40,193 nt of DNA. It comes from an uncultured Paracoccus sp. Lineage in GTDB: Bacteria > Pseudomonadota > Alphaproteobacteria > Rhodobacterales > Rhodobacteraceae. The notes under the pieces were generated by a model, which saw nothing but the letters and a program-made list of their open reading frames with translations, did not search any database and was not told the origin of the DNA. Positions 7,212 through 13,781 of this stretch are shown here, in pieces; position 1 is the first letter of the stretch, and each line of letters begins with the position of its first letter. The stretch spans positions 1 through 40,193 of the forward strand of contig CAKTBJ010000028.1 of NCBI GenBank assembly GCA_934533075.1, given 5' to 3'. A program made the translations under genes and the position numbers.

Positions 7212-8711
7212 TCAGTCCATCGCGCGGAAGTTGAACTCGCCGCCTTCCTTGATGCCCGAGGGCCAGCGCGAGGTCACCGTCTTGGTCCGCGTATAGAAGC
7301 GGAACCCGTCCGGCCCATACTGGTTCAGGTCGCCGAAGCCGGATTTCTTCCAGCCGCCGAAGGTGTGATAGGACAGCGGCACCGGGATCGGCACGTTGAT
7401 GCCGACCATGCCGACATTGACGCGGCTGGCGAAGTCGCGGGCGGTATCGCCGTCGCGGGTGAACAGCGCGATGCCGTTGCCGTAGAGGTTGCGCATGGCC
7501 AGGTCCAGCGCGTCCTCGTAGCTGGCGGCGCGGACGGTGGACAGGACCGGGCCGAAGATCTCGGTCTTGTAGATGTCCATGTCGGGGGTCACGCGGTCGA
7601 ACAGGTGCGGGCCGACGAAGAAGCCGTTCTCATAGCCTTGCAACCGGAAATCGCGCCCGTCGACGACCAGTTCGGCCCCCTGCTCGATGCCGGACTGCAC
7701 CAGCCGCAGGATGTTCTCCTGCGCGGCGCGGGTGATGACGGGGCCATAATCCACGTCCTCGCCGGCGGTATAGGGACCGATCTTCAGCTTTTCGATGCGG
7801 GGGATCAGGCGCTCGATCAGGGCGTCGGCCGTGGCCTCGCCCACCGGCACGGCGACGGAAATCGCCATGCAGCGTTCCCCCGCCGCGCCATAGCCGGCAC
7901 CGACAAGGGCATCCGCCGCCTGGTCCAGATCGGCATCGGGCATGACGATCATGTGGTTCTTGGCGCCGCCGAAGCATTGCGCGCGCTTGCCCGCCGCCGC
8001 CGCGCGGGCATAGATATATTGCGCGATGGGGGTCGAGCCGACGAAGCTGACCGCCTGGATGGTCGGGTTGTCGAGGATGGCGTCCACCGCCTCCTTGTCG
8101 CCATGCACGACCTGGAGGATGCCGTCGGGCAGCCCGGCCTCCTTGAACAGCGCCGCCAGCATGTTCGAGGTCGAGGGGTCGCGCTCGGACGGTTTCAGCA
8201 CGAAGGCATTGCCGCAGGCCAGCGCCGAGGGGATCATCCACAGCGGCACCATCGCCGGGAAGTTGAAGGGCGTGATGCCCGCGACCACGCCCAGCGGCTG
8301 GCGCAGGGAATGGATGTCGATGCCGGGGCCGGCGGAATCGGTGAACTCGCCCTTCAGCATATGCGGGGCGCCGATGCAGAACTCGACCACTTCCAGCCCG
8401 CGCTGCACGTCGCCGCGCGCGTCGGGCAGGGTCTTGCCGTGTTCCGAGGAGACCATCTCGGCCAGCTTGTCCATGTCGCGGTTCAGCAGGCGGGCGAATT
8501 CCATCAGCACGCGGGCGCGGCGCTGCGGATTGGTGGCGGCCCATGCCGGTTGCGCCGCCGCCGCGCGGTCCACGGCGGCGTCCAGCTCGGCCGCGGAGGC
8601 CAGCGCCACGCGGGCCTGCACCTCGCCGGTGGCGGGGTTGTAGACATCCGCGAACCGGCCCGAGCCGCCCGCCACGTCCTTGCCGTCGATCCAGTGGTGA
8701 ATGTCGCGCAT
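7212..8711 (-). CDS. mmsA: CoA-acylating methylmalonate-semialdehyde dehydrogenase
   Basis: A 499-residue aldehyde dehydrogenase of the MmsA/IolA subgroup. It carries the NAD-site segment ITPFNFPAMVPLW with the catalytic-region Asn150, the subgroup signature CFGGAKNHMIVMPDAD, and Cys281 in GYGAAGERCMAISV as nucleophile. The C-terminal GWKKSGFGDLNQYGPDG segment is also characteristic. The reaction converts methylmalonate semialdehyde to propionyl-CoA with CoA and NAD, the last step of valine (and thymine) catabolism. I chose the ATG at 8711 because GGAGGA precedes it at about 5 bases; the frame is open to 8888, but that stretch antisenses the LysR gene. The adjacent divergent LysR gene and the operator candidate suggest pathway control. 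Confidence 0.95.
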   Translation of the reverse strand: MRDIHHWIDGKDVAGGSGRFADVYNPATGEVQARVALASAAELDAAVDRAAAAQPAWAATNPQRRARVLMEFARLLNRDMDKLAEMVSSEHGKTLPDARGDVQRGLEVVEFCIGAPHMLKGEFTDSAGPGIDIHSLRQPLGVVAGITPFNFPAMVPLWMIPSALACGNAFVLKPSERDPSTSNMLAALFKEAGLPDGILQVVHGDKEAVDAILDNPTIQAVSFVGSTPIAQYIYARAAAAGKRAQCFGGAKNHMIVMPDADLDQAADALVGAGYGAAGERCMAISVAVPVGEATADALIERLIPRIEKLKIGPYTAGEDVDYGPVITRAAQENILRLVQSGIEQGAELVVDGRDFRLQGYENGFFVGPHLFDRVTPDMDIYKTEIFGPVLSTVRAASYEDALDLAMRNLYGNGIALFTRDGDTARDFASRVNVGMVGINVPIPVPLSYHTFGGWKKSGFGDLNQYGPDGFRFYTRTKTVTSRWPSGIKEGGEFNFRAMD

Positions 8712-8774
8712 CGCGTCCTCCATGATTTGCGCGCAGCTTACCCTTGCGATCCTGCGCAATGAAGGGGCAGGCTG

Positions 8775-8797
8775 GCAAATATGCCTTGCGGATTTGC
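8775..8797. promoter_or_regulatory. Candidate LysR-type operator in the mmsA/lysR divergent promoter region
   Basis: GCAAAT (8775-8780) and ATTTGC (8792-8797) form a perfect 6-bp inverted repeat separated by 11 bases, with T and A at the inner ends. This is the T-N11-A layout expected of LysR-family sites. It lies 12 bp before the lysR start and 64 bp before mmsA, so it could serve autoregulation and mmsA control. A related half-site ATTTGC occurs at 8725-8730. Confidence 0.55.
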
Positions 8798-8808
8798 AAA
8801 GGGTGGCG

Positions 8809-9720
8809 ATGGACTGGGACGATCTGCGCATCTTTCTGGCCGTGGCGCGGGACGAAGGCCTGTCGCGCGCCGGGCGGCGGCTGGGCATGGACCCTTCGAC
8901 GGTGGGCCGGCGCGTGGCGCGGCTGGAGGTGGCGACGGGGCGGGTGCTGTTCCTGCGCTCGGCCCAGGGCTATGAGTTGACCGCGGAGGGCGCGCAACTG
9001 CTGCCCCATGCCGAAGCGGCCGAGCGTGCCGCCGATGCCGCCGCCGAGGCGCTGGCCGGGGGCGAGGGGGTGCTGACCGGGCAGGTGCGCATCGGCGCGC
9101 CGGATGGCTGCGCGAACTATCTGCTGCCGCAGATCTGCGCCCGCATCTGCGCCGCCAATCCGGGGCTGGAGGTGCAGGTCATCGCCCTGCCGCGCCTGTT
9201 CAACCTGTCCAAGCGCGAGGCCGATCTGGCGGTGACGGTCTCGCCGCCGCGCGCCGGGCGGCTGGTGGTGCAGCGGCTGACCGATTACCGGCTGCACCTG
9301 GCCGCGCATCGGGATTATCTGGCGCGGCATCCGCCGATCGCGTCGCGCGCGGACCTGCGCGCGCATCCGCTGATCGGCTATGTCGCCGACATGATCTTCG
9401 ACCGCGAACTGGATTACCTGTCCGAGACCGGGGCGGCGGGGGCGGCGCTGACCTCGAACTCGGTCGCGGTGCAGTTGCAGGCGATTCGCGCGGGGGCGGG
9501 GCTGGGGATCGTGCATGATTTCGCGCTGCCCTTCGCGCCGGGCGTGGTGCGGGTGCTGGCCGACCAGATCGCGCTGCGGCGCAGCTTCTGGCTGGTGCGG
9601 CATGCCGACGATCACGCCTCGGCCCGGCTGGCGCGGGTGGCCGAGGCGCTGGCCGAGGGAATCCGCCGCGAGGTGGCCCGGCTGGAATCCGCCGTCGAAG
9701 CCGGGGAAACCGTCTTATAA
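8809..9720 (+). CDS. LysR-family transcriptional regulator, probably of mmsA
   Basis: A 303-residue LysR regulator. Residues 1-60 form the winged helix-turn-helix (WDDLRIFLAVARDEGLSRAG, then GMDPSTVGRRVARLE), followed by a linker helix and an effector-binding domain of two alpha/beta lobes. In it, VAVQLQAIRAGAGLGIVHDF is the usual helix-strand element. I set the start at ATG 8809, the standard position ahead of the DNA-binding helix; the frame is open to 8701, but that part lies in the promoter and mmsA 5' end. Being divergent from mmsA with 97 bp between them makes mmsA the natural target; the inducer could be a valine-degradation intermediate, which is inference. Confidence 0.9.
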   Translation: MDWDDLRIFLAVARDEGLSRAGRRLGMDPSTVGRRVARLEVATGRVLFLRSAQGYELTAEGAQLLPHAEAAERAADAAAEALAGGEGVLTGQVRIGAPDGCANYLLPQICARICAANPGLEVQVIALPRLFNLSKREADLAVTVSPPRAGRLVVQRLTDYRLHLAAHRDYLARHPPIASRADLRAHPLIGYVADMIFDRELDYLSETGAAGAALTSNSVAVQLQAIRAGAGLGIVHDFALPFAPGVVRVLADQIALRRSFWLVRHADDHASARLARVAEALAEGIRREVARLESAVEAGETVL

Positions 9721-9835
9721 CCCCTGTCCCGGTCCCGAAAATCGCCTCCCGCGCGCAATGCGCGCCAAGGGCGCTTGACCGGAGGGGGGCGTCGGTCGCA
9801 ACCTGAAATCAGGCGACAGGCTCAAGGGGGAAGAC

Positions 9836-10279
9836 ATGCTGGTCACGCAAATGCTGAAGGTGAAGAATCAGACGGCCGGGAGCATCGTCTCGTTGGTGCC
9901 GGCGGCGACCATTGCCGATGCCTGCGCCCTGCTCTCCGCCCATCGCATCGGGGCGATCGTGGTCAGCAGCGACGGCACCACCCCCGAAGGCATCCTGTCC
10001 GAGCGCGACATCGTGCGCGAGCTGGGCCGGCGCGGCCCGGCGGTGCTGGAGATCGCGGTGGCCGAGCTGATGACCCGCAAGGTCGAGACCTGCACCCCCG
10101 CCGACGACGCGATGGAGGTCCTGGACCGCATGACGCAGGGGCGGTTCCGCCACCTGCCGGTGGTGGACGAGGCCGGGCGGATGATCGGCATCGTGTCCAT
10201 CGGCGACGCGGTGTCGGGGCGGCTGGCGGAGCTGGCGGCCGAGAAGGAGGCGCTGACCGGGATGATCATGGGCGCCTGA
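9836..10279 (+). CDS. Two-CBS-domain protein
   Basis: A 147-residue protein that is little more than a Bateman module. CBS1 spans about residues 10-68 (VPAATIADACALLSAHRIGA, then GILSERDIVRELG) and CBS2 about 75-135 (VAELMTRKVETCTPADDAME, then RHLPVVDEAGRMIGIVSIGD). Such pairs bind adenosine nucleotides (AMP, ATP, SAM or NADH in known cases) and act as energy sensors, often on a partner enzyme or channel. No partner is fused and none is obvious next door, so the target is unknown. The start is supported by a purine-rich AAGGGGGAAG ahead of ATG 9836. It is probably monocistronic: 115 bp lie upstream and 352 bp downstream. Confidence 0.88.
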   Translation: MLVTQMLKVKNQTAGSIVSLVPAATIADACALLSAHRIGAIVVSSDGTTPEGILSERDIVRELGRRGPAVLEIAVAELMTRKVETCTPADDAMEVLDRMTQGRFRHLPVVDEAGRMIGIVSIGDAVSGRLAELAAEKEALTGMIMGA

Positions 10280-10631
10280 GGGGCTGTTCTTTCCACGGAC
10301 CGCCTCGCATGCGGCGGGGCGGGTGCGGCTATCCGGGCAACGAAGCAGCCGGGAGGGTGCGGGCAGTCGGCCGCGCGCCGCATCGCTGGTCTCGGGGCCG
10401 GGCTGTTCGGCGCCGGGCGCGCCGGATTGGCAGGCGATCATGGCCATGCCCCGCGATCGGGTTGCGGGGCCTTGAAGGCGTCCGGTGCGGGCGGCGGGGG
10501 CCTGGGCAGCCGGCCGTATCGGGCCGGATTCCCCGGACAGCGAGGGGGTCGGGCGGGCGCGGGTTGCGAACCTCTTGAAATGCGGCGGGGCTTGGTGTTG
10601 CGTGGGCCTTGCGCTTTGCGAAAGGACGCCC
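10280..10631. other. Gene-free stretch with short hairpins between the CBS gene and coaD
   Basis: I find no convincing coding frame in these 352 bp. It holds two small perfect inverted repeats: GCCCCGC/GCGGGGC (10448-10454 with 10464-10470, 9-nt loop) and CCGGCC/GGCCGG (10510-10515 with 10522-10527). Neither is followed by a T run, so they are not clear terminators. The coaD promoter should lie in the last 100 bp, but I cannot identify it. Confidence 0.5.
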
Positions 10632-11129
10632 ATGCGGATCGGTCTCTATCCCGGCACCTTCGACCCCATCACCCTGGGGCATATCGACATCATCCAGCGC
10701 GCGCTGGCCCTGGTGGACCGGCTGGTGATCGGGGTGGCGATCAACCGCGACAAGTCCCCGCTGTTCCCGCTGGAGGCGCGGGTGGCGATGGTCGAGGCCG
10801 AATGCGCCCGCATCACCCGCGAATGCGGCGGCGAGATCGTCGTGCATCCGTTCGAGAACCTGCTGATCGACGCGGCGCGCGACGTGGGCGCGCAGGTGAT
10901 CGTGCGCGGCCTGCGGGCGGTGGCGGATTTCGAGTATGAGTTCCAGATGGTCGGGATGAACCGGGCGATGGATTCGACGGTCGAGACGGTGTTCCTGATG
11001 GCCGATGCCCGCCGGCAGGCGATCGCCTCGAAGCTGGTCAAGGAGATCGCCCGGCTGGGCGGCGATATCAGCCGGTTCGTCACCCCGGAGGTGAAGGACG
11101 CCCTGCTGCGCCGTTTCGGGCGCGAATAG
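10632..11129 (+). CDS. coaD: Phosphopantetheine adenylyltransferase
   Basis: A 165-residue nucleotidyltransferase of typical CoaD length. The N-terminal YPGTFDPITLGHIDII holds the T/HxGH-type motif for ATP binding and catalysis. NRDKSPLFPLEARVAMVE and RGLRAVADFEYEFQMVGMNR are the phosphopantetheine-site segments, and KLVKEIARLGGDIS closes the fold. The enzyme transfers AMP from ATP to 4'-phosphopantetheine, giving dephospho-CoA, the penultimate step of CoA biosynthesis, as a cytoplasmic hexamer. In many alphaproteobacteria the position equivalent to IASKLVKE reads ISSxxVKE, so the Ser-to-Ala/Lys wording is a mild variation. It is not in an obvious operon. Confidence 0.95.
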   Translation: MRIGLYPGTFDPITLGHIDIIQRALALVDRLVIGVAINRDKSPLFPLEARVAMVEAECARITRECGGEIVVHPFENLLIDAARDVGAQVIVRGLRAVADFEYEFQMVGMNRAMDSTVETVFLMADARRQAIASKLVKEIARLGGDISRFVTPEVKDALLRRFGRE

Positions 11130-11299
11130 CAGGCGCTGGCGCCCGACTGACCCACCCAATCCGCCTCCCGGGGGACTCCGGGCGTGGATAAGTCTGCCTG
11201 GGCGGTTCGGGGCAAGGCGGGACGGCGCGCCGATCCCGGTTGCCCGCGTCGGGCCGCTGTCGGCGCAAGGGGTGCCCGCCTGCGGCCGGGCGGCAGCGC

Positions 11300-11336
11300 C
11301 GCGTTCGGGGTGGCCTTGGAGGCCACCCCGAACGCG
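11300..11336. repeat. Perfect 16-bp inverted repeat
   Basis: CGCGTTCGGGGTGGCC (11300-11315) and its exact reverse complement (11321-11336) flank a 5-nt loop TTGGA. No T run follows on either strand, so it is not a standard intrinsic terminator, although it could stop plus-strand readthrough from coaD 170 bp upstream. A second hairpin begins at the next base. Confidence 0.9.
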
Positions 11337-11354
11337 CTGCACCTGTCGGTGCAG
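11337..11354. repeat. Second hairpin abutting the 16-bp inverted repeat
   Basis: CTGCACC (11337-11343) and GGTGCAG (11348-11354) are perfect 7-bp arms with a TGTC loop. They start directly after the larger palindrome, giving two coaxially stackable stems in any transcript. Confidence 0.85.
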
Positions 11355-11424
11355 AAAGGCGGGCGGTGGTTCGGCTGGCCCGGAAGCGCCGGCTTCCCTG
11401 GGGCATGAATTGGCCGGGGCGCCG

Positions 11425-11490
11425 GCGCTGTGCCATGATCGTGGGAAGGGGGCCGGCGCTGCGGGGGCAGAGGCAAAGCCCCGCAAGTCG
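11425..11490 (+). repeat. Imperfect direct repeat, copy A
   Basis: This copy contains TGCCATGATCGTGG at 11431-11444 followed by a G-rich segment ending near GCGGGGGCAGAGGC. It matches copy B 147 bp downstream exactly over 14 bases and loosely over about 60 bases. The core CCATGATCGTGG is itself nearly palindromic around GATC. Confidence 0.6.
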
Positions 11491-11571
11491 GTGGTGCGGA
11501 AGGGGAGCGGCCCGGCTTGGCCGGAGGTTGCGGCGCTTGTGGGGCTTCGGCTGCGGACGGGTCGGTCGCCG

Positions 11572-11636
11572 AAGCTTTGCCATGATCGTGGAAGGGCGCA
11601 CCGGTGCCGCGGGGGCGCGGCAGGGCTGATTCGGCT
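11572..11636 (+). repeat. Imperfect direct repeat, copy B
   Basis: The core TGCCATGATCGTGG lies at 11578-11591, followed by GAAGGGCGCACCGGTGCCGC and a GGGGGCGCGGCAGG segment resembling copy A. It ends just before the terminator of the bactofilin operon. Confidence 0.6.
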
Positions 11637-11650
11637 GCTCAAGGCCAGAA

Positions 11651-11679
11651 AAAACCCCCGAAAGCCATGCCTTCGGGGG
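11651..11679 (-). terminator. Rho-independent terminator of the M23 peptidase-bactofilin operon
   Basis: On the minus strand, CCCCCGAA (11679-11672) pairs with TTCGGGGG (11662-11655) across a 9-nt loop, and a run of Ts follows (complement of A 11649-11654). It lies about 20 bp after the bactofilin stop. There is no T run on the plus strand, so it is directional. Confidence 0.85.
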
Positions 11680-11701
11680 GTCGATCTGCGCCGGCGCCTG
11701 G

Positions 11702-12214
11702 TCAGCTTTTCTCGGCGGCTTCCACCTTGGTCTCGGCCTTGGCGGCGTAGCTGCTGGGCGGGGCCAGTTTCGGGGTCGGGCCGTCGGCGATGGGATTCTC
11801 CTGACGCTGCACCGAGCCTTCGAAATGCGCGCCGGCCTCGATGGCGATGGTCTTGTGGATGATGTCGCCCTCGACGCGGGCGGTGGCCGACAGCCGGACC
11901 TTGAGACCGCGCACCCGGCCGATCACCCGGCCGTTCACGATCACTTCCTCGGCCACGATCTCGCCGCGGATGGTCGAGCTTTCGCCGACGGTCAGGTGAT
12001 GGGCGCGGATGTCGCCCTCGACCTCGCCCTCGACCTGCACATCGCCCTGCGTGCGGATGTTGCCGGTGACGATCAGGTCCGCCGACAGCACCGAAGGCGC
12101 GCTGCGCGGCCGGGCCGGCGCGGTCGCCGGCGTGTCGTAGGAGGAACGCTCCGGCTCGGCCGCGGTGCTGGTCGGGGCCGGCGCGGGATCGGTCACACGG
12201 GTTTTAGAAAACAT
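11702..12214 (-). CDS. Bactofilin (DUF583 polymer-forming cytoskeletal protein)
   Basis: A 170-residue bactofilin. Disordered tails rich in Ala, Pro, Thr and Glu flank a central right-handed beta-helix at about residues 42-145, shown by regular short repeats (LIVTGNIRTQGDVQVEGEV, GDIRAHHLTVGESSTIRGEI, ARVEGDIIHKTIAIEAGAHF). Bactofilins polymerise without nucleotide and scaffold cell-wall enzymes at defined sites. Its start codon lies 11 bp inside the end of the upstream M23 peptidase gene, so the two are coupled. This agrees with known bactofilin/M23 pairs in cell-shape control, such as CcmA with Csd peptidases in Helicobacter. A clear terminator follows. The family call is secure; the role in shape is inferred from the pairing. 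Confidence 0.92.
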   Translation of the reverse strand: MFSKTRVTDPAPAPTSTAAEPERSSYDTPATAPARPRSAPSVLSADLIVTGNIRTQGDVQVEGEVEGDIRAHHLTVGESSTIRGEIVAEEVIVNGRVIGRVRGLKVRLSATARVEGDIIHKTIAIEAGAHFEGSVQRQENPIADGPTPKLAPPSSYAAKAETKVEAAEKS

Positions 12215-13553
12215 TCTGAGCCGCCTTGATGAACTTCATGGGATCGACGGCCGCGCCGTTCACCCGAACCTCGTAATGCAGATGCGGGCCGGTGGACCGT
12301 CCGGTGTTACCACTATCAGCGATGCGCGTCCCGCGCGAGACTCTTTGCCCCTGGGTGACGTGGATCCTGGACAAATGTCCGTAACGGGTCTCGATACCCA
12401 GCTCGTGCTGGATCTTGACCACATTGCCGTAGCCGCGCTGCCAGCCGGCATAGATCACCACGCCCTCGGCCGTCGAATAGACCGGGCTGCCAACGGGCAG
12501 CGCCATGTCGATGCCCTCGTGCTTGCGGCCCCAGCGGCTGCCGAAGGGCGAGGAATAGCGGAAGGCGGTGCGCAGCGGCATGGCCAGCGGCACCTTGTCC
12601 ATCGCGATGCGGTAGGTGTTCACCTCGTCCAGCGAGATCAGAACCTTGGTCGCCCGCGCCTCGGCCTCGGAGATCGCCGAATCGCCATGCGTGGACACCG
12701 CGGCCGGCACCAGCGGCCCGCCGGTGCCCGAATAGCCGCGCCGCACGGTGGTCAGCAATTCGTCCGGGTTCACGCCGACCGAGCGGAACACCTTGTCCAG
12801 CGGCTCGGTCGAAAGGGTCATCGCGTCTTCCAGCTGCGCGAGGATGGCGTCGTTGCGCGCCACGATCGAATCGCGCTCGACCGCGAGGCGGCGGGCCTCG
12901 TCGCGGGCCTCGGAAGCCTGGGCCTCGGCGGCGTCCAGCGAGGCGGCGGTGGCCTCCAGCTCGTCCGACAACAGGTCGAGGGCGACGGAATATTCCTGGC
13001 TGCGCACCGCGTCCGGGGTGTTGCCGGCATCCTCCAGCGTGGCGGCGAGGCGGAAGGCCTCGTCGCGGGCGGTGTCGCGCTCGGTGATGGCGTCGTTCAG
13101 CGCCGCCTGCGCCACGGTCAGGCCGGTTTCCAGTTCCTGCCGGCGCTGTTCGGAGGCCAGCAGCCGCGACTGCATTTGCGAGACCTGATCCAGCGCGGCG
13201 GCGAAGCGGTCCTGCGCGGCCACGGCCTCGGTGGCGCGGGCGTCGCGTTCGGCGGCGAGGTCGGTCAGGCGCTGCTCGAAGGCGGCCTGGGCGCGATGGG
13301 CATGGGCATGCGGCGAGCCGGCGCCCAGCATGTCCACCGCCAGGATCGCCGAAGCCGCCACCGCCCAGCCCAGAACGAGCAAGCCGCCCGTCAGGGCGGC
13401 GAGCTGGGCGCCGGGGCGCAGCCGCAGATAGCGGGTGCCGTTCCTGGAGCGCAGGAACAGCCGCTGTTCCGGCAACAGGCGCCCAAGCGAGAAACGAGAA
13501 TGAGACAAGGCCAGCGGTCCACTTTGGTCAGGGGGCCGCGTGGGTCCATGCAT
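12204..13553 (-). CDS. Membrane-anchored M23 zinc metallopeptidase with coiled coil
   Basis: From ATG 13553 this gives 449 residues: a basic cytoplasmic N-terminus, one transmembrane helix (about 51-73), a long heptad-rich periplasmic coiled coil (about 85-260), a linker and a C-terminal LytM/M23 domain. Zinc ligands are visible as His345 and Asp349 in KHEGIDM and as the second His of HLHYE (424-428), with His393 in YGHLS as active-site histidine. Such DD-endopeptidases cut peptide crosslinks in peptidoglycan. All three metal positions are present, so it should be active, unlike EnvC/NlpD types. The start is uncertain: the frame is open to 13739, and TTG codons lie downstream of 13553. The bactofilin gene overlaps its 3' end by 11 bp. 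Confidence 0.88.
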   Translation of the reverse strand: MHGPTRPPDQSGPLALSHSRFSLGRLLPEQRLFLRSRNGTRYLRLRPGAQLAALTGGLLVLGWAVAASAILAVDMLGAGSPHAHAHRAQAAFEQRLTDLAAERDARATEAVAAQDRFAAALDQVSQMQSRLLASEQRRQELETGLTVAQAALNDAITERDTARDEAFRLAATLEDAGNTPDAVRSQEYSVALDLLSDELEATAASLDAAEAQASEARDEARRLAVERDSIVARNDAILAQLEDAMTLSTEPLDKVFRSVGVNPDELLTTVRRGYSGTGGPLVPAAVSTHGDSAISEAEARATKVLISLDEVNTYRIAMDKVPLAMPLRTAFRYSSPFGSRWGRKHEGIDMALPVGSPVYSTAEGVVIYAGWQRGYGNVVKIQHELGIETRYGHLSRIHVTQGQRVSRGTRIADSGNTGRSTGPHLHYEVRVNGAAVDPMKFIKAAQNVF

Positions 13554-13751
13554 GGGACGCCGCAGCGGCTGGCCTCGATAAACCGGATGCGTCGCCCTGG
13601 CGCAACACCGCCGCGCCGGCGCAGGCGGCGATAGGCGAAACCTCGCCCACCCCGACGGGTGGAACCGGCTTTTTTGCGCGCATGATGGAACCGGTTGCGC
13701 GGGCCGCGACATCCCGCCGCAGGGGCCGGCTTGACGCAAGGGAAGCCGGAA

Positions 13752-13777
13752 GGGGCCGATTCGGGCGAATCGGTCCC
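13752..13777 (-). terminator. Hairpin just after glnD, possible weak terminator
   Basis: CCGATTC (13756-13762) and GAATCGG (13767-13773) are perfect arms with a GGGC loop, extended by GGG/CCC pairing around a mismatch. It begins 5 bp after the glnD stop on the minus strand. No good T run follows, so termination is uncertain. Each arm contains a GANTC sequence, the CcrM methylation site. Confidence 0.45.
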
Positions 13778-13781
13778 GTGC

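Larger units (their letters stand above)
11130..11701. other. Gene-free stretch with inverted and direct repeats between coaD and the bactofilin gene
   Basis: This 572-bp stretch separates the plus-strand coaD from the minus-strand bactofilin gene. Open frames across it (for example the minus-strand frame 11601-11080) have low-complexity Arg/Pro-rich translations and no recognisable fold, so I do not call a gene. It holds a perfect 16-bp inverted repeat, a second hairpin touching it, an imperfect direct repeat, and the bactofilin terminator at its right end. The clustering of structured elements suggests an intergenic repeat family or a structured RNA. Confidence 0.6.

Noticed and set aside
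11080..11601. Minus-strand open frame of 173 codons in the gene-free stretch after coaD
   Set aside because: Its 3' part runs into coaD antisense and the protein is Arg/Pro-rich without structure. The recurring TIMA words come from the DNA direct repeat, so the repeat explains the frame.
13647..13675. Plus-strand hairpin CCACCC/GGGTGG followed by T6, terminator-like
   Set aside because: No plus-strand gene lies upstream to terminate, and the T run starts 7 bases after the stem.
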